Of a stretch of 64,000 nt of DNA, positions 12,250-25,100 are shown in pieces (the first letter of the stretch is position 1; each line of letters starts with the position of its first letter). Both the position numbers and the translations under genes were made by a program. This stretch comes from Atherix ibis. Lineage: Eukaryota > Arthropoda > Insecta > Diptera > Athericidae. The DNA is taken from positions 55,193,920-55,257,919 of the forward strand of contig OY282606.1 of NCBI GenBank assembly GCA_958298945.1, given 5' to 3'. Below the pieces are notes generated by a model. The model was not told the origin of the DNA. It saw only the letters and a list, made by a program, of their open reading frames with translations, and made no database searches.

Positions 12250-12950
12250 TTCCCATTAAAATTCTGATAAAGCTTCTAATAACTTACAATCGCATATCTA
12301 CAATCTTCAATCTTAGTTTACAAAATGGAGAATGAATGTAAATGAACGTAAGAGTGCTCCCATTACTTTCACTTTTTGCCAAAAGCAATCTTCTTCTTTA
12401 TTCCTTACTTGAAATATGTGTAAGATTCCACAATGTATTGTATTAAAATTCATTACTGAAGACTTCTCCTAAACAAAAAATTAATCTGGGGAATCTACAT
12501 GATAGACTTAAAAGGTTTAAAACTAATACACATTATCGACAAATATTTCGACTACTAAACAACCGTTTGAAACTAATAATAAAATCCTATTTGAACTTAT
12601 TGAATTCAACTTTGACGTTCAATAACACGATCCCATTCCTATTATATTCAGTCTGTGCATTCGTAGATTCCTCCATCCTCCACAAAATTGTTAATATCTT
12701 TTTTTATGTGAGTTATAATGTAATAGAGTGTGATCTTAATGTCCTCTTTTATCACGACCTGTATATTGCCCGTTATCAAGGATTTCATTTCCGTTTATAT
12801 CATCACCATAGTCCACTTGTAATTAAAAACTTGCTTTTCGAGATTTTTGAAATCTTCTAACTGTCGTTAGTTGAAGAAACGTCGATGGGTATTAACTCCC
12901 ACTTCATTGTGGTATAAATCTGCTTGTTGCAATATATTTTTAGATCCGCA
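12250..12950 (+). pseudogene. second, more decayed copy of the 11-kb Jockey LINE
   Basis: The sequence parallels the preceding element for most of its length: ASNNLQSHIYNLQS then WRMNVNERKSAPITFTFCQK near 12,270-12,380, later DLYIARYQGFHFRLYHHH near 12,755-12,810, and the same 3' end (AACGTCGATGGGTATTAACT then AAATCTGCTTGTTGCAATA). There are multiple stops and frameshifts, and no A tail as clean as in the neighbour. The ORF at 12,567-12,860 falls inside it and is not a gene. More divergence than at 11,233-12,139 suggests an older insertion. Confidence 0.65.
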
Positions 12951-13123
12951 AATTTAACGGCCGATATACACATATCATATATTAGTAATTAATATTATTA
13001 TAATTGTCTTAAAATGAAGTTTTGTATAAAATAAATTTCAGAAATTTTCAAGTCATTATAGTTTAAGATAATTCGAAGATAATTATATTGTTTCTTTTCT
13101 TCTTAATTATAATTTAATTCTAG

Positions 13124-16100
13124 TTTTATAAAGATCCAAATGTTGGATCAAAAGTAGCAAGTACTGAGAAGTTAAGCAGCACCAACGGTGACCGTAAGAA
13201 GCCGTTCTCTAGACCCTTTTCCAAAACACGCATAGAAAATCCAACGACAACACCAAGAATGAGTAGCAGTCCCTCCCCGACGGAAACATCGGCGCTGCTA
13301 CGTCAAAACCATGAATTGCGTCAGCGTTTAAATGATGAGGCGAACAATTATCGTCGCCGCATCGAGAACTACAAGCAAGCTCAACAGAACCAAGCAGCAC
13401 TCGTTAGTCGCCTTCAAAACAAGGTCTTGCAATACAAACAGCGCTGCAACGACCTGGAGGGAAGAGTATCAGATACAATTAAGCCCGCAATAAATGTAAC
13501 AAACCCAGTAAGTTCCGTGGCATTTCGGTGATTTTTTAATTATTGAATAGAAAAACGAAAAATCACTTCTTTATACAAAATTAAACTAATTTATGACAAT
13601 ATCTATTAATAGTGCACATCATCAACGATTTCTCTACCACCGCCCAGTTCACATGCACATGCGGGAGCAACCAGCCTACCGTGCACTTCAACAATAGACC
13701 CCACACCTAGTTGTCGAGACTTTGTACACCATGATGAACATAGTGATTTGTGTAGAGCTCTGGACGACGAAAAGCACCGGTAAGTAAACTTTAGGGCATC
13801 GTCCATAAACAGCTGTTGACTGTATACGCAACCGCTTGAGATTACCTACACGTTCCTATCCGAATATATTTAAATCGGCTGAACCAACTCTCCCATGTAG
13901 ATGCGAACAACTTACAGCACAGAACAACGCTCTTCGTCAGCAACTTGAAGAGTCGAATCGTACTAACGAGGCGTTGACTAATGATATGCAAAAACTGACA
14001 AACGATTGGGCTAATTTAAGGGATGAATTAATGTCCAAAGAGGATGAGTTCAAAGAAGAAGAGCAGGTGATTTGTAAATGTTTTTTATATATTATTCTTA
14101 TGAAACTCGTAAATTAGAATCGGCTAAAAAGTAAATTTGATTATTTTTGTTTATTAAAATTCACAGTCATGGTATGTATTTAGTGGCTTATATAGAAATA
14201 TTGAGAATATTTGTGTTGGTTCAAACAAACGAGACGTGACGATTTGGTTTGAACTAGCCTAATATGCTTGAAGTCTGCGCCAAATACCTGTTACGACTAA
14301 TATAAGCAGACTTGTTCTATCTGATCTTGTTTGAACGAACCTATTTTTTAAATATTACTGTTATTAGATTAGGGTGGTTGGAATTGTCGATGTTCTGACG
14401 GAGCGGAGAACTGAGCGGAAGGCAGCTGTCAAAAATGGACGAATTTCGCCCAAACTAGCCAATTAAATACAATTTACCAGCTGTTTTATTCACTTTTTTG
14501 TGTATTTGTTTTGCTGACCTTATTTCTTTTCCAATTACAACTGTAATCTACCACATACCGCAGTTGGAGTTGTCAAAATTTCCAAAACCCGGATTGTATT
14601 AACGCCGAAGTGAATTGGTATATAATGAAGTTTAATTAATTAGATTTCGGATAAATGGAACCGAGGCAAGTATACGTAACACAGAGTCGGGTCACATGCT
14701 TATCTTATTTTAAAATGAAGCAATTTATGAGGGATAGAAGAAAAGGCAGCCCAGCTTTTGAAGAAGGGAAATATAATTATCACGGATAATAAAATCAAAA
14801 GCGAAATGTTCGCAAATTACTATTCCAAAATATATGGCAGGCAGAACATTTTCGGTAATAAACCGATTGTGAAAGATACCGTAGATAAATTTGAACGCGA
14901 AGGAGGATACAGAAACGAAGAGAGCTCTTCGGCACCAATGACATACTTATCGTCGAATAATCCAAGTACCCATTTGAGAGGGCATCCAGGAAAAAATCCC
15001 ATGGTCCGGATGGTATACCCAATTTATTGATAAAAAGTCTGCCAGAAGAAGGAATAACATTGCTAACGCTTATTTGCAACAACTGCATTAACAATGGATA
15101 CTTCCCTACGATATGGAAGTCTACAAATATTGTAACCATCCAAAAGAAACAGCACTCCTGCACGAAAGCAGATTTCCGGTTAATATCACTCCTTCCTAAT
15201 GTAGGAAAATTGTTTGAAAAGGTTTTATCCTAGATAGACTTAGGAAGAAAACATAATTCAAGAATTCCAATATGGATTTCGTGAAGGCCATTCTACGCAG
15301 CACGCACTTTTAAGGGTACACACAGACGTTATACTGGAACGAATTAAAAACCGTTCAACATGACTTTGTTCGCTAGATATTGTTTGTTTGTTTGTAAGGT
15401 CCCTTAGACATGTGCCAGGGGCCACTTCATAGCGCCACGACCGTGAGGCCATTTGGCGACTTCGTAGTACGTGTGGGAAATCATCTGAGAGAGACTGGTC
15501 TGTGGTTAGTGGTATGGAATATTAAGAATTTTGTTATATTTTGTGGAGCAGATTAGTATGTTGTAGAAGTTTAAATAGGGGACTAGGGAATGAAGTTGTT
15601 GGGTCGAGGAGCTCCATAATAGGAGGAATCCTGCTCGCAAAGTAGTTCTTGGTTATGTGGCATTCCTGTAGAATATGGGTGATAGTGAACTGGGTGCCAC
15701 AGGATTGGCAAAAGGGACGATTGGTGTTGCCAAAAAGGAAGTTATGGGTAAGAGCAGTATGTCCAATCCAGATTCTGAGGAGCTTCCGCGCCCAAAATTT
15801 CGGTATGGATGTTGAATACACTGGTTTATTAGTGGTTCTCCAATGAGTCGACAAAAATGTGTCGCTATTGGTCCAGTTATCGTGTCTGCGGATGGCTTAA
15901 GGTGTTAGTTGCCATTCTGTTAGTAGGCGAGGCAGATTGGGAATGACTGTGATCACTGGCGGACGGAGTGTTTCTCCAGCCAACTTGTCAGCACTTTCAT
16001 TACCCACAATTCTCACATGCCCTGGCACCCATTGCAACTCGACACTCCTATTGCTAAGTAGGCTATGACGAATTGCGCTAAGTACTGGGTCACTTGATGG

Positions 16101-19100
16101 GCCACAAATGGCTTTAAGGGCGGCAGGGCTGTCGCTAAAAATAATAACGTTTTGTTGGCTGGGAATATTGGTAGCAATTTCAATTGCCGTTTTGATGGCC
16201 CACAGCTCCCCGTAATATGGAGCTGCCCTATAAGGGAAGATTCCACAACATAGTGTGCGGGTGCTGCAGCCAAAAAGTTCCACGACCGCAAAAGATGTAA
16301 TATCTTTTAATCCGTCCAACTGTTCCAGGAACAATTTCCTATATGTGGACGGATCAGTTCTAGCCTTCTTAAACCTGTCAAGAGAAGCAGTCATTTTCAA
16401 CTTTGCTCCTAACCACGGTTTCCAATCTGGGTGTGGAAGGGAAGTTTGGAAATCGACGGGGAGGATGGATGAATTGCTTTCAAGGTGGGATATTAATAAG
16501 GATAGCGATGATGAATTCCTTTTTGAGCTGGGGGAGATGATAATGTTTTTTATTAAAGTGTGGAGTGGATAATTTGGAAGGCATAGGTTGTTGTAAATTA
16601 AACTTAGGCGGGCTTTGTGAAGATAGAGAAAAATAGGTTTTCGACCAGTCTCTATCAGTATGGATTCCACCGGAGATGTCCGATGTGCTCCACTGGCTAG
16701 TCTAATACAACGGTTTACCGCTGCCTCGACTAGTTTTTTCCCTGCCATTGGCACACTGACACATATAGTGAGGAAATAGAGTAAGGTCCCGTCCAAAAGG
16801 GCGTTGGTTACTCTAATTGCCTCACCATGTCTTACCTTACTTTTGCTGCTGACTAAAATTTTAACCATTCGGAGAATGATATTAATTTTGTCAACAGCAT
16901 TTTTAATCTGAAGATTCCATTTTCCTCCACGGGCAATTAATATACCCAGGATTTTCATGGAATCTTTTGGGCGGAGAGGGAAGGGGTGTAGTGAAGAGTC
17001 CGATACAGTACAATTTTTTTTCCTGCAAACATGCAGGCAAGGTGGGTTCGATGTACAGATAACCGCACCGTTTATGCTGCTCCAAGTGTTGATGTTGCGG
17101 ATTGCGTTATTTACTTGTTGTTGAAAATCAGCACCAGATACAAGTATAAAAATATTGTCGGCATATATGTAGTGGGTAAAGGATGATAGTTGGTGGGAAA
17201 GGGAGTGAATATATATATTGAATAGGATCGTTGATAGAGGGGATCCTTGTGGGATGCCGTTTTTCATTTCGCGTTTTGACGAAAAATGACCGTTGGCGCG
17301 TACCGTGAAGGTTATACCAGTTAGGTAGGAACGTAGTAGTGCCAATATTGCAGAGTCTACTCCCCACTCTGCCAGCTGTGAGAGTACCCTATGTGGGAAA
17401 ATTCGGTCATACGCCTTTTCTAGGTCGAAGGACAACAGTAAACCACAATGTCTACTTCGCTAGATATTGAAAAGGCATTTAATAGTGTACCGCACTTGAG
17501 TATGATATTCCTCAAAATGAAATTTCCAAAATATCTGGTTAAATCTAATAATCAGTTTTCAAGTTTTTTTATAAAAGCCAGACTGCAATGTGGAGACGTA
17601 TACTCACGGTTCTTCGAGGTATTATCAGGCATACCTCAAGACTCATTAATTGGTCGTAAACTATATAACTTTTACATTGCAGATAGATTAAAGTCCAATG
17701 AAGCGAAAATATTCATATGGTATTTAACGAGGACGATACCCTAGTTTACAGTGCATCAATGCGATCTAAAGTAGCATTGAAAGCTATGAAGGTATCAGTC
17801 AATAAACTGACAGAATACTATAAGGAATAGGTTCTTCAAGTAAACATTCCAAAGTCAGAGTGCTTGTGCCTCACACCGTCAGGGAAGAAGAAATTCTTAG
17901 ACTGCGGATTTGGAGATAAGGATAACTCGATAATGAGACGCGTAGTGAATCTTAAGTATCTAGGCTTAAATCTTAACAAGAACCTCAAATTCAACTCCTT
18001 TGTCAGGGATAAAATTAAAAAAACCAACGGTATATATCGTAGGCTTCTGAGAATGTATTGCTCAGAAATCCTACGTTAGGACGTCAAACTCATTATTTAC
18101 CATATAAGCTATTTATAAGATAGTACTTATACTACGGGTTCCCCATCTGGTCATATTTTCCACCAACAGTAGCAACAGAACTGCACAGGATGGAAAGGAA
18201 GATCCTACAAAAAGTCACAGGGCTCGGCATATCTAGACAGACAAAAAAGTTTATATCAAACGACAGGTTGTACCAGGAGGCAGGCGTTTCCCCATTTGTA
18301 GTATGGCAAATGGGAATAATGCACAAATGGGTTAAATCATAACCCCATCATCAAAACAGGGAAGTAAGACAGCTAACGGATAACATATGTTATGTGTATT
18401 ATTAGAGATCTTGAGAAACTCCAAGTACCTGTCACCGTTACTTCTATTGGAGGACACAGAAAAAGCTCTATAGCAACATCTCCAGATCTACAAGGAGAAG
18501 CCAAAGGGACAATATCGAGGTTAAAAATTACATCACTCAGGGTCGGGAGCACCGAACGGAATCAAGAGGATACAACAAAGCAGCAGTCGTAGAATTCAAA
18601 CATAGAATTTAGTTTTAAGATTAGTTTTAAGAATAATTGTATAATGTTTAGTTTATAAAAGTAGATTTAAGGGTTAAGGTTAGGTTTAGGGTACAAGTAT
18701 TTTTTTTTAAATGTTATTTTTAAACGTAAATAAAATATTATATATGTATTAGAAATAAATTCAAGGATAGCAGAAAGCTAAGAACCAATAAAGACAAAGA
18801 TTGACAAAGAAGATTAAATATTCTTAAGAGAATATAGTATTAAGATTGTATTAGAAGAAAAATGTAAAATGTCAAGTATACCATATGCAATAAAGTAAAC
18901 TTGAAACTTGAAGATTTCGGATATAAATCTAAAAATACGCAAAGTGACTTTAATAAGTATATAAGTATTTGTTTATTTAGAATTTAAAAATTTCTACAAA
19001 ATTATATAGAATATTTTTGAATTATAATCCATAAATTGTTAAAGATATGATAAACTATCCCATAAGAAACAGTGCAAAAAGCATATAAAGAATTGGACGA

Positions 19101-22100
19101 AATCACTGCAAAAAATTTAGTTTTAAGATTAGTTTTATGATTTAATTTAAGAATTATTTTAGGCTTCTTCTAGGCGTACTTAACTAAAAAAATTCAAAAA
19201 CTATCTCTATTTAAGAATTTGTCTGCTAACTATAATGTCCTTATTTAACTTAAAAGGACATTTTCTTAAATTGATGCTTTGAAAACGTATCGAATTAATT
19301 ATTTAAAAGTATAATAAATAACTACCCAATGTCAAAAAACTTTTTTTGATTATAAATGACTATCAATATTTAAACATATTTCAAATAGTTGAAGAAAATT
19401 TAAGAACAGGGGCTAATACATATAATTGATAGTATTAAGTTACTAATATTAAATGTTATTATTAAAATGATTTCTTCTGAGAATTTAATGTAATAAATAT
19501 TTAACAGGCATTCAACGATTATTATCATAGTGAACATAATCGTCTGCTTCGAATGTGGCGCGAAGTTGTTGCAGTAAAGCGTTCCTTCCAAGATATGAAA
19601 ACTTCTCTAAAATCTGAACTTGGCCGAATGCGCGTTGAGGTATCTGGCGTAAACCGTGAACTGGTAGGTGCTTGTAGTGGCGTAGTACATAATAACAAAC
19701 AAGCAAACCGAGCTAGTGAGGTACAGCAGCTTCAATATGAGCAAGAAAATGCAGATTTGAAATCTCAGATGGCTACACTACAAAATCAATATGAAGCGGC
19801 TCGAAGTGAAATTAGCCAGCGAGAACTGCGTTTACAAGAATTGACGCAACAACTAAAATTATTAGAAGATCGGTGTTCACAGTTCGAGAATAGAGCTGTA
19901 CAGGCAAACAAGTTGAATGATGAAATCGAACGCCTAAATAACGCTTTACGCGACATTGCTCACGCGGTTGTCCAAGATGCGGAAACGACAGGCGACAATG
20001 TGGCTACTGGCCAGCATCTTCATTTGTCTCAACCGGGATTAGTAGCACCACCAAAATCACCACGTCGGGCTCCTACCAGAGCTTCGCAGGCATTTGCCGA
20101 GGGAACCATTTCTGCGGTTCAGGCTGCACTGCACAAATACCAACTCTCCTTGCATGACTTACAAGTTAAGTTACAATCAACAAATGATGTTCTACAAGCG
20201 ACAAAGAAACAACTCGATTCTTCCGAAAACACAAAAGATATTTTAACATCGAAAGTAACACAACTTACTGAAAAACTTGATGCTAGCAATTCACAGCTAT
20301 CGGAATTATTTAAAGAACGCGAAAGCTTACAAAAGACATTGGACACCTTACGAGCCGAAAAACACAGCACGGAAAAAAGTAGAGCTGATTTGAATACATT
20401 GGTTTGTTATATCTCTAACCAGATAAATTGCGCAAGTTTATTTTTTTATGAAATAACTCATGTTTAGATCGACAACTTGAATGCTGATTACGAAAAATTA
20501 CAAAACCACAATGGAAAATTACAAAAGTACATTGACAATTTGGAAGAAGATAAGAAAGCTTTGGAAATGGAAGTACAAAAATTCATCAAAGACAAAGACA
20601 TTACAGAATTAAGTTTAAGGTTAGTAGTTCCAATTATAATTTACAATTAAAAATATATGTGTGAAAAATAAAAAAAAAAATCAATGTGCGACCGTGACAG
20701 GACTCGAACCTGCAATCTTCGGATCCGAAGTCCGACGCCTTATCCATTAGGCCACACGGTCTTATTCATTCAATTCTATTATTTCATTATTTCAACTCAT
20801 TATAACTAACAAAATTACGTTTTAAACCATAAATTCACATTTTTATTTAAATTGTTGTTTTCTATAATTTATACTATTAAAATCACTTTTGTACTACGTA
20901 ACATATAAAGTTATATATTTAAGTAAATACTTAAATTACTGTCGAAAACATTGCCCTTATTCTTCGATAATATTTAGTTTTTTTTGTTTTGTGCCGTCAT
21001 ACAATTTTTGACGGAATTATATCTGCATTAAAATAAAAAAATCGGAAGATTAGTGAATTGCGAAAAAATAAAAAAAATCTCCTCCGTGACAATGTTTTCG
21101 AACATTGCCGTGACCAGGATTCGAACCTGGGTTACTACGGCCACAACGTAGGGTCCTAACCACTAGACGATCACGGCTACAAGAGACATGTATGAATTTC
21201 TGCCTTATTGTTAATGTAAGCAAATCTAAATAATTACTCATTGTTACATAAAAATCAATAAATTTACAATTAATTAGAAGAAGTAAATCGATTAATAATA
21301 ATCAATTTGCAGAAAATAAGTAATTTTAATTAACATTTTAAAACATTAAAGATTTTTTAAGACATTTGAAAGAATACTTGTAGGTTCTACTGCGTAGCAA
21401 TGCAGACGGTTTTTTACCTTGTACTTAATTGCGATCGAATTTAATTGCTTACAGACCGAAATATTACGATTGTGCCATAATAGTGCATTTATTTTCTGTT
21501 TAGTAATAAATAACACTAATTTATTTAGTGTTTTGTAACACTTATTATAAGTGTTAGTTAGTACTTATAATCGCCGGACTCAGGTATTTCCCTTTTCCCT
21601 TCTACACCCGATGCCCCTACCACCATACCAATGAAAAAAGTCAAACTAAATCATTCCCACAACACCACACCAAAAAAAATTAATTACAATAAAAACCATA
21701 ACAACAACCAAACAACCCAGAATCTATTCTCATCAAATTGATAAAACTATCTCCAGTTTACCCGAATCAAAATTTAGAGCGAACTAGCTAAAGAATATCA
21801 GCAATTATATTCTAAAAATAAATGATTACGGTAAGGGTGATTTGTTATTAACAATAAAATCGAGATTTTCGGCTGATTTATCTTTTCCCTCCATCCCTCT
21901 CTCAATGAAGTAAAGGAAACTATTTTTTTCAAGTGACTATTAGTAACCTCAGAGACTACAATCTGGTAGAGGTCAGAAATATCATATCCACGCGCGACCG
22001 AATTCAATCCTTTACGGGTATCGTGGTTTTAACTTTCGATGCCTACGACCTTCCTTCTAACATTATCATCCTGTTCCAGAGGATGTCGCTACTGCCAAGT

Positions 22101-25100
22101 ACTGGGCCATACGGAAAAATATTACATGACTTTGGACGTCTCGTGCCTCACCCAGAACTGTCATATTTACGTACAGACCGTTGCTGCCCGACGTAGGCAA
22201 AGAGAAAAAACATTCTCAAAGTTATGACGGACAACAAATGTTCCATGGCTATAGCAACGAAAATTTACAACAAAACCCGAATGGGTTCGTCTACAGTACA
22301 ATTCAACACCTAGTTTGTAGAAGTAGTCCGAGCGCCATCTCATCCTATTCAAACACTACAATCCTCATAATTGCTACCTACCTCTCTTCCATCCACCTCA
22401 CCATCATAACCATCCACCTCCCTATTCAAGAAATTGCTACCATCCTCTCACCAAACAAAAAAGCTTCTAATCGTAAACTATCCGAATCTCCAACCCCGAC
22501 TTTCGAAAAACCAATTATTAAAACAGAAAATTCTTCAGGTAAATCTATTACCACATCGCCAAAATCCCTTAAACTAAATTTACAAACCCCTTTAACCGCT
22601 TCAAGATCCACCAGCGAACAAGTTGCCATATTAATAAATACAATAACAGATTTTAACTCAGAATATCGCAACACTGTTCTTAACATAGTTAAAAAAATGA
22701 AGTCTGGACAACCAGACACAAGCTCTGAAAAATAACATTTCTAATGTTTTACCTAAAAATACGAAGCTGCAAATTGGTGAATAGGAAACGGCTTGCCTTT
22801 TGGCAAACCTCTTATTGTTCAGTTTTACAGTCCAGTTCTTATCCATCCTATATTTTCCTCTCTTAATGAAGCACAATTTTTAGGCAGTTTACTATTTAAG
22901 TATTTAGCTCGCCTATGGTGAGTAGCCATAGTAATGGTGTAAGTAACAAGGTAAAACATCTACGGGCTCCTTAATAACCTGGAAGATCTGAGTGTGTTGC
23001 TAAATCAGTACTCCTCAAAAATTGCAAGACACAATATTACCCCAGTCCTACAACCAACCTATTTACCAGCAATACCATTGCGTATTATTCAGCAAAATTC
23101 CTTCTCCCAAATCTAAGTTTCCACAAATTGTTTTGACAATCGTCCTTTCTATTAATACCTTTACCAAAATCTACATTGCGAATGTACACGTATATATTGA
23201 ACAAAACCTGTCTTCTTCATCTGCGGATTGGAAAGGTCTAGTTAGCCAGCTACCCGAAAACACCATCATCCTCAGAGATTTCAACGCACACAGTTTATCT
23301 TGAGATTCTCAAAGAAACTGTTGGCGTGGAAACATTTTCGAGGAATGGCTATCGAAACTTTAAAAACTTCTCTCGCACCGCTGGAAATGATTTATCAAAC
23401 GATGTGTGTGATGCGTCAATACTGCGGTTTTCCCTCCGGAAACCGTTAGTATATGCTAAACGTGCAATGCAAGATTCAAGCTCGTCCGACAACTTCGCGA
23501 CCCTATAGAGCATGCTAAGTGAAGTTGTGTTTTTGTAGTTTATTACGAAAAATCAATGATGTGCCATCAATTTTTTTACGAATATTGGCAAATCCGCGAG
23601 TTTAACTTATGAAAAGTTACAATGAACCTATGGAGAAAAATCTTTATCAAAAGCACAAACTTTTTAATTTGAGGTCTCGATATCAAAAATTGTTGAAAAT
23701 GTGTAACAATTGCGGACTCTTGTGAGGCCAGACCATCGATTAACATTGAAACCCTCTCGTGTCAGATCGGTCATTCCAAAACTTGAATGCCTCCTGTCTA
23801 ATACCTATCTCCAACAACATGTTTTCTCTGAAAGTGGTTTCCCAGCCTCCCTACTCACCTGATCTAAGTCCATGTGATAGTTGATTTGAAGCCAACTGAT
23901 TTGATTTATATGATTAAAAATTAATTTTATAAATTATTTCGAATGCCTATTATAAAAATTTTCTATTTTTATACTAAAGTATATTTTCTCAAAGAACACA
24001 ATGAGGTTTAGAGACTTAGTAAGGTAATTTTATTATTTTTATAAAGATAAATTCGGAAGTATTTAGTACTATGTACTGTCGGAGCAATCTTCTGGGTACT
24101 AACAAAATAAAATAAAAAATACTTCTTTTATTAAAATATTAAACTTTCATTTATTTTAATTCTAAGCTAAATTTAAGCACCTTCCTTGTTCACATCTGCC
24201 AGACGAGTTGCTCTCTTCTCTCAATTTTACCAAAAAAATAATAGCCGACCGAATATTCCTAGCCGACTGAATTGTTAAAACAACCGCGTTATGGTCACAA
24301 AAATATTTTTTGTCCAACTTTTACAGTACATAGAAATATTTTCTATTTTTTTATAAAAAGAATCGAACTAATATTTTCTTCAGATCTGCTGATTGTACAC
24401 ATACACTGTTATTATAAGTGTGTGTAGAAAGTTATTTCACGATGCCATTTTCTTTAACTTATTATTTTATTCTTAAATAAACTTGTTTGCGAATTTCAGT
24501 CTTATAAATTTAGAAAACTGCAGATTAATATTCGAATTTAAAACCTAAGTTCCAAAATTGTTCGAATTATAATTGGGTATAATAAGAAATATCAATTATA
24601 ATTTATAATAAAAATTATAAATATGTATGTTAGAGTGAAATACATCTTTTTCGTAATAATCATTTTAACGCATTCTACTTACTCTCTGTACATGGAGTAT
24701 GTCAAATGTATTATTTTATTCATATTTAAATAAAAACTATTATTATATGCATTTTTTATTTAATTAAATAAAATAGTCCATGATGCTTACCCATGGCTTG
24801 ATATGATATTTGTGAAGTTATTATATTAATAATTAAAAATATTGTTTTCATAGTTTGACAAAATAGTATTTATAATATTTATTAAATAATAAGTGGTTGA
24901 CGAATTTATGAATTTAGGAGAAACCGGTTAACCATAAATTTTTCTACCAAAAACAAAGTCTTTACAATTATGCATCTGTGTTGCATAATCTTTGCAATTA
25001 TGCATCTGTGTCGCCTTCAATATCTCAATTTGATAATAAAATCTTTGCAATTATGCATCTGTGTCGCCTACAATATGTATTATTTTCATAATAAAATGTG

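Larger units (their letters stand above)
14654..18911 (+). mobile_element. outer LINE (Jockey-like) in Root intron 3, split by another LINE
   Basis: Left part (14,654-15,382): ORF2 pieces NKIKSEMFANYYSKIYG, FRLISLLPNVGKLFEKVL, and YGFREGHSTQHALLRVH. Right part (from 17,456): SLDIEKAFNSVPHLSMIFLK, SGIPQDSLIG, EDDTLVYSASM, NLKYLGLNLNKNLKF, then WSYFPPTVATELHRMERKIL and NDRLYQEAGVSPFVVW. The two halves resume exactly where the minus-strand insertion interrupts them. AGATTTCGGATA flanks the whole unit (14,642-14,653 and 18,912-18,923), a 12-bp target-site duplication. The catalytic block is EDD preceded by a frameshift, and there are several stops, so the element is inactive. It is 5'-truncated, lacking the endonuclease. 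It lies in sense orientation relative to Root. Confidence 0.82.

Noticed and set aside
14217..14342. Possible MITE with GGTTC-AAACAA ends in Root intron 3
   Set aside because: The inverted similarity is only about 9-14 bp with gaps and no flanking duplication was seen.
15649..17257. Plus-strand ORFs opposite the inner LINE (for example 16,255-16,572)
   Set aside because: They are shadows of the minus-strand RT-RNase H frame.
20119..20370. Minus ORFs opposite Root exons (also 29,294-29,548, 30,428-30,658, 33,678-33,860)
   Set aside because: Antisense shadows of coiled-coil coding sequence give Ser/Cys/Phe-rich nonsense.
21050..21241. 63-codon minus ORF
   Set aside because: It is a translation through the tRNA-His gene.
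24960..25068. CRISPR-like array
   Set aside because: There are only three units with unequal spacing in a eukaryotic intron; no CRISPR context exists.
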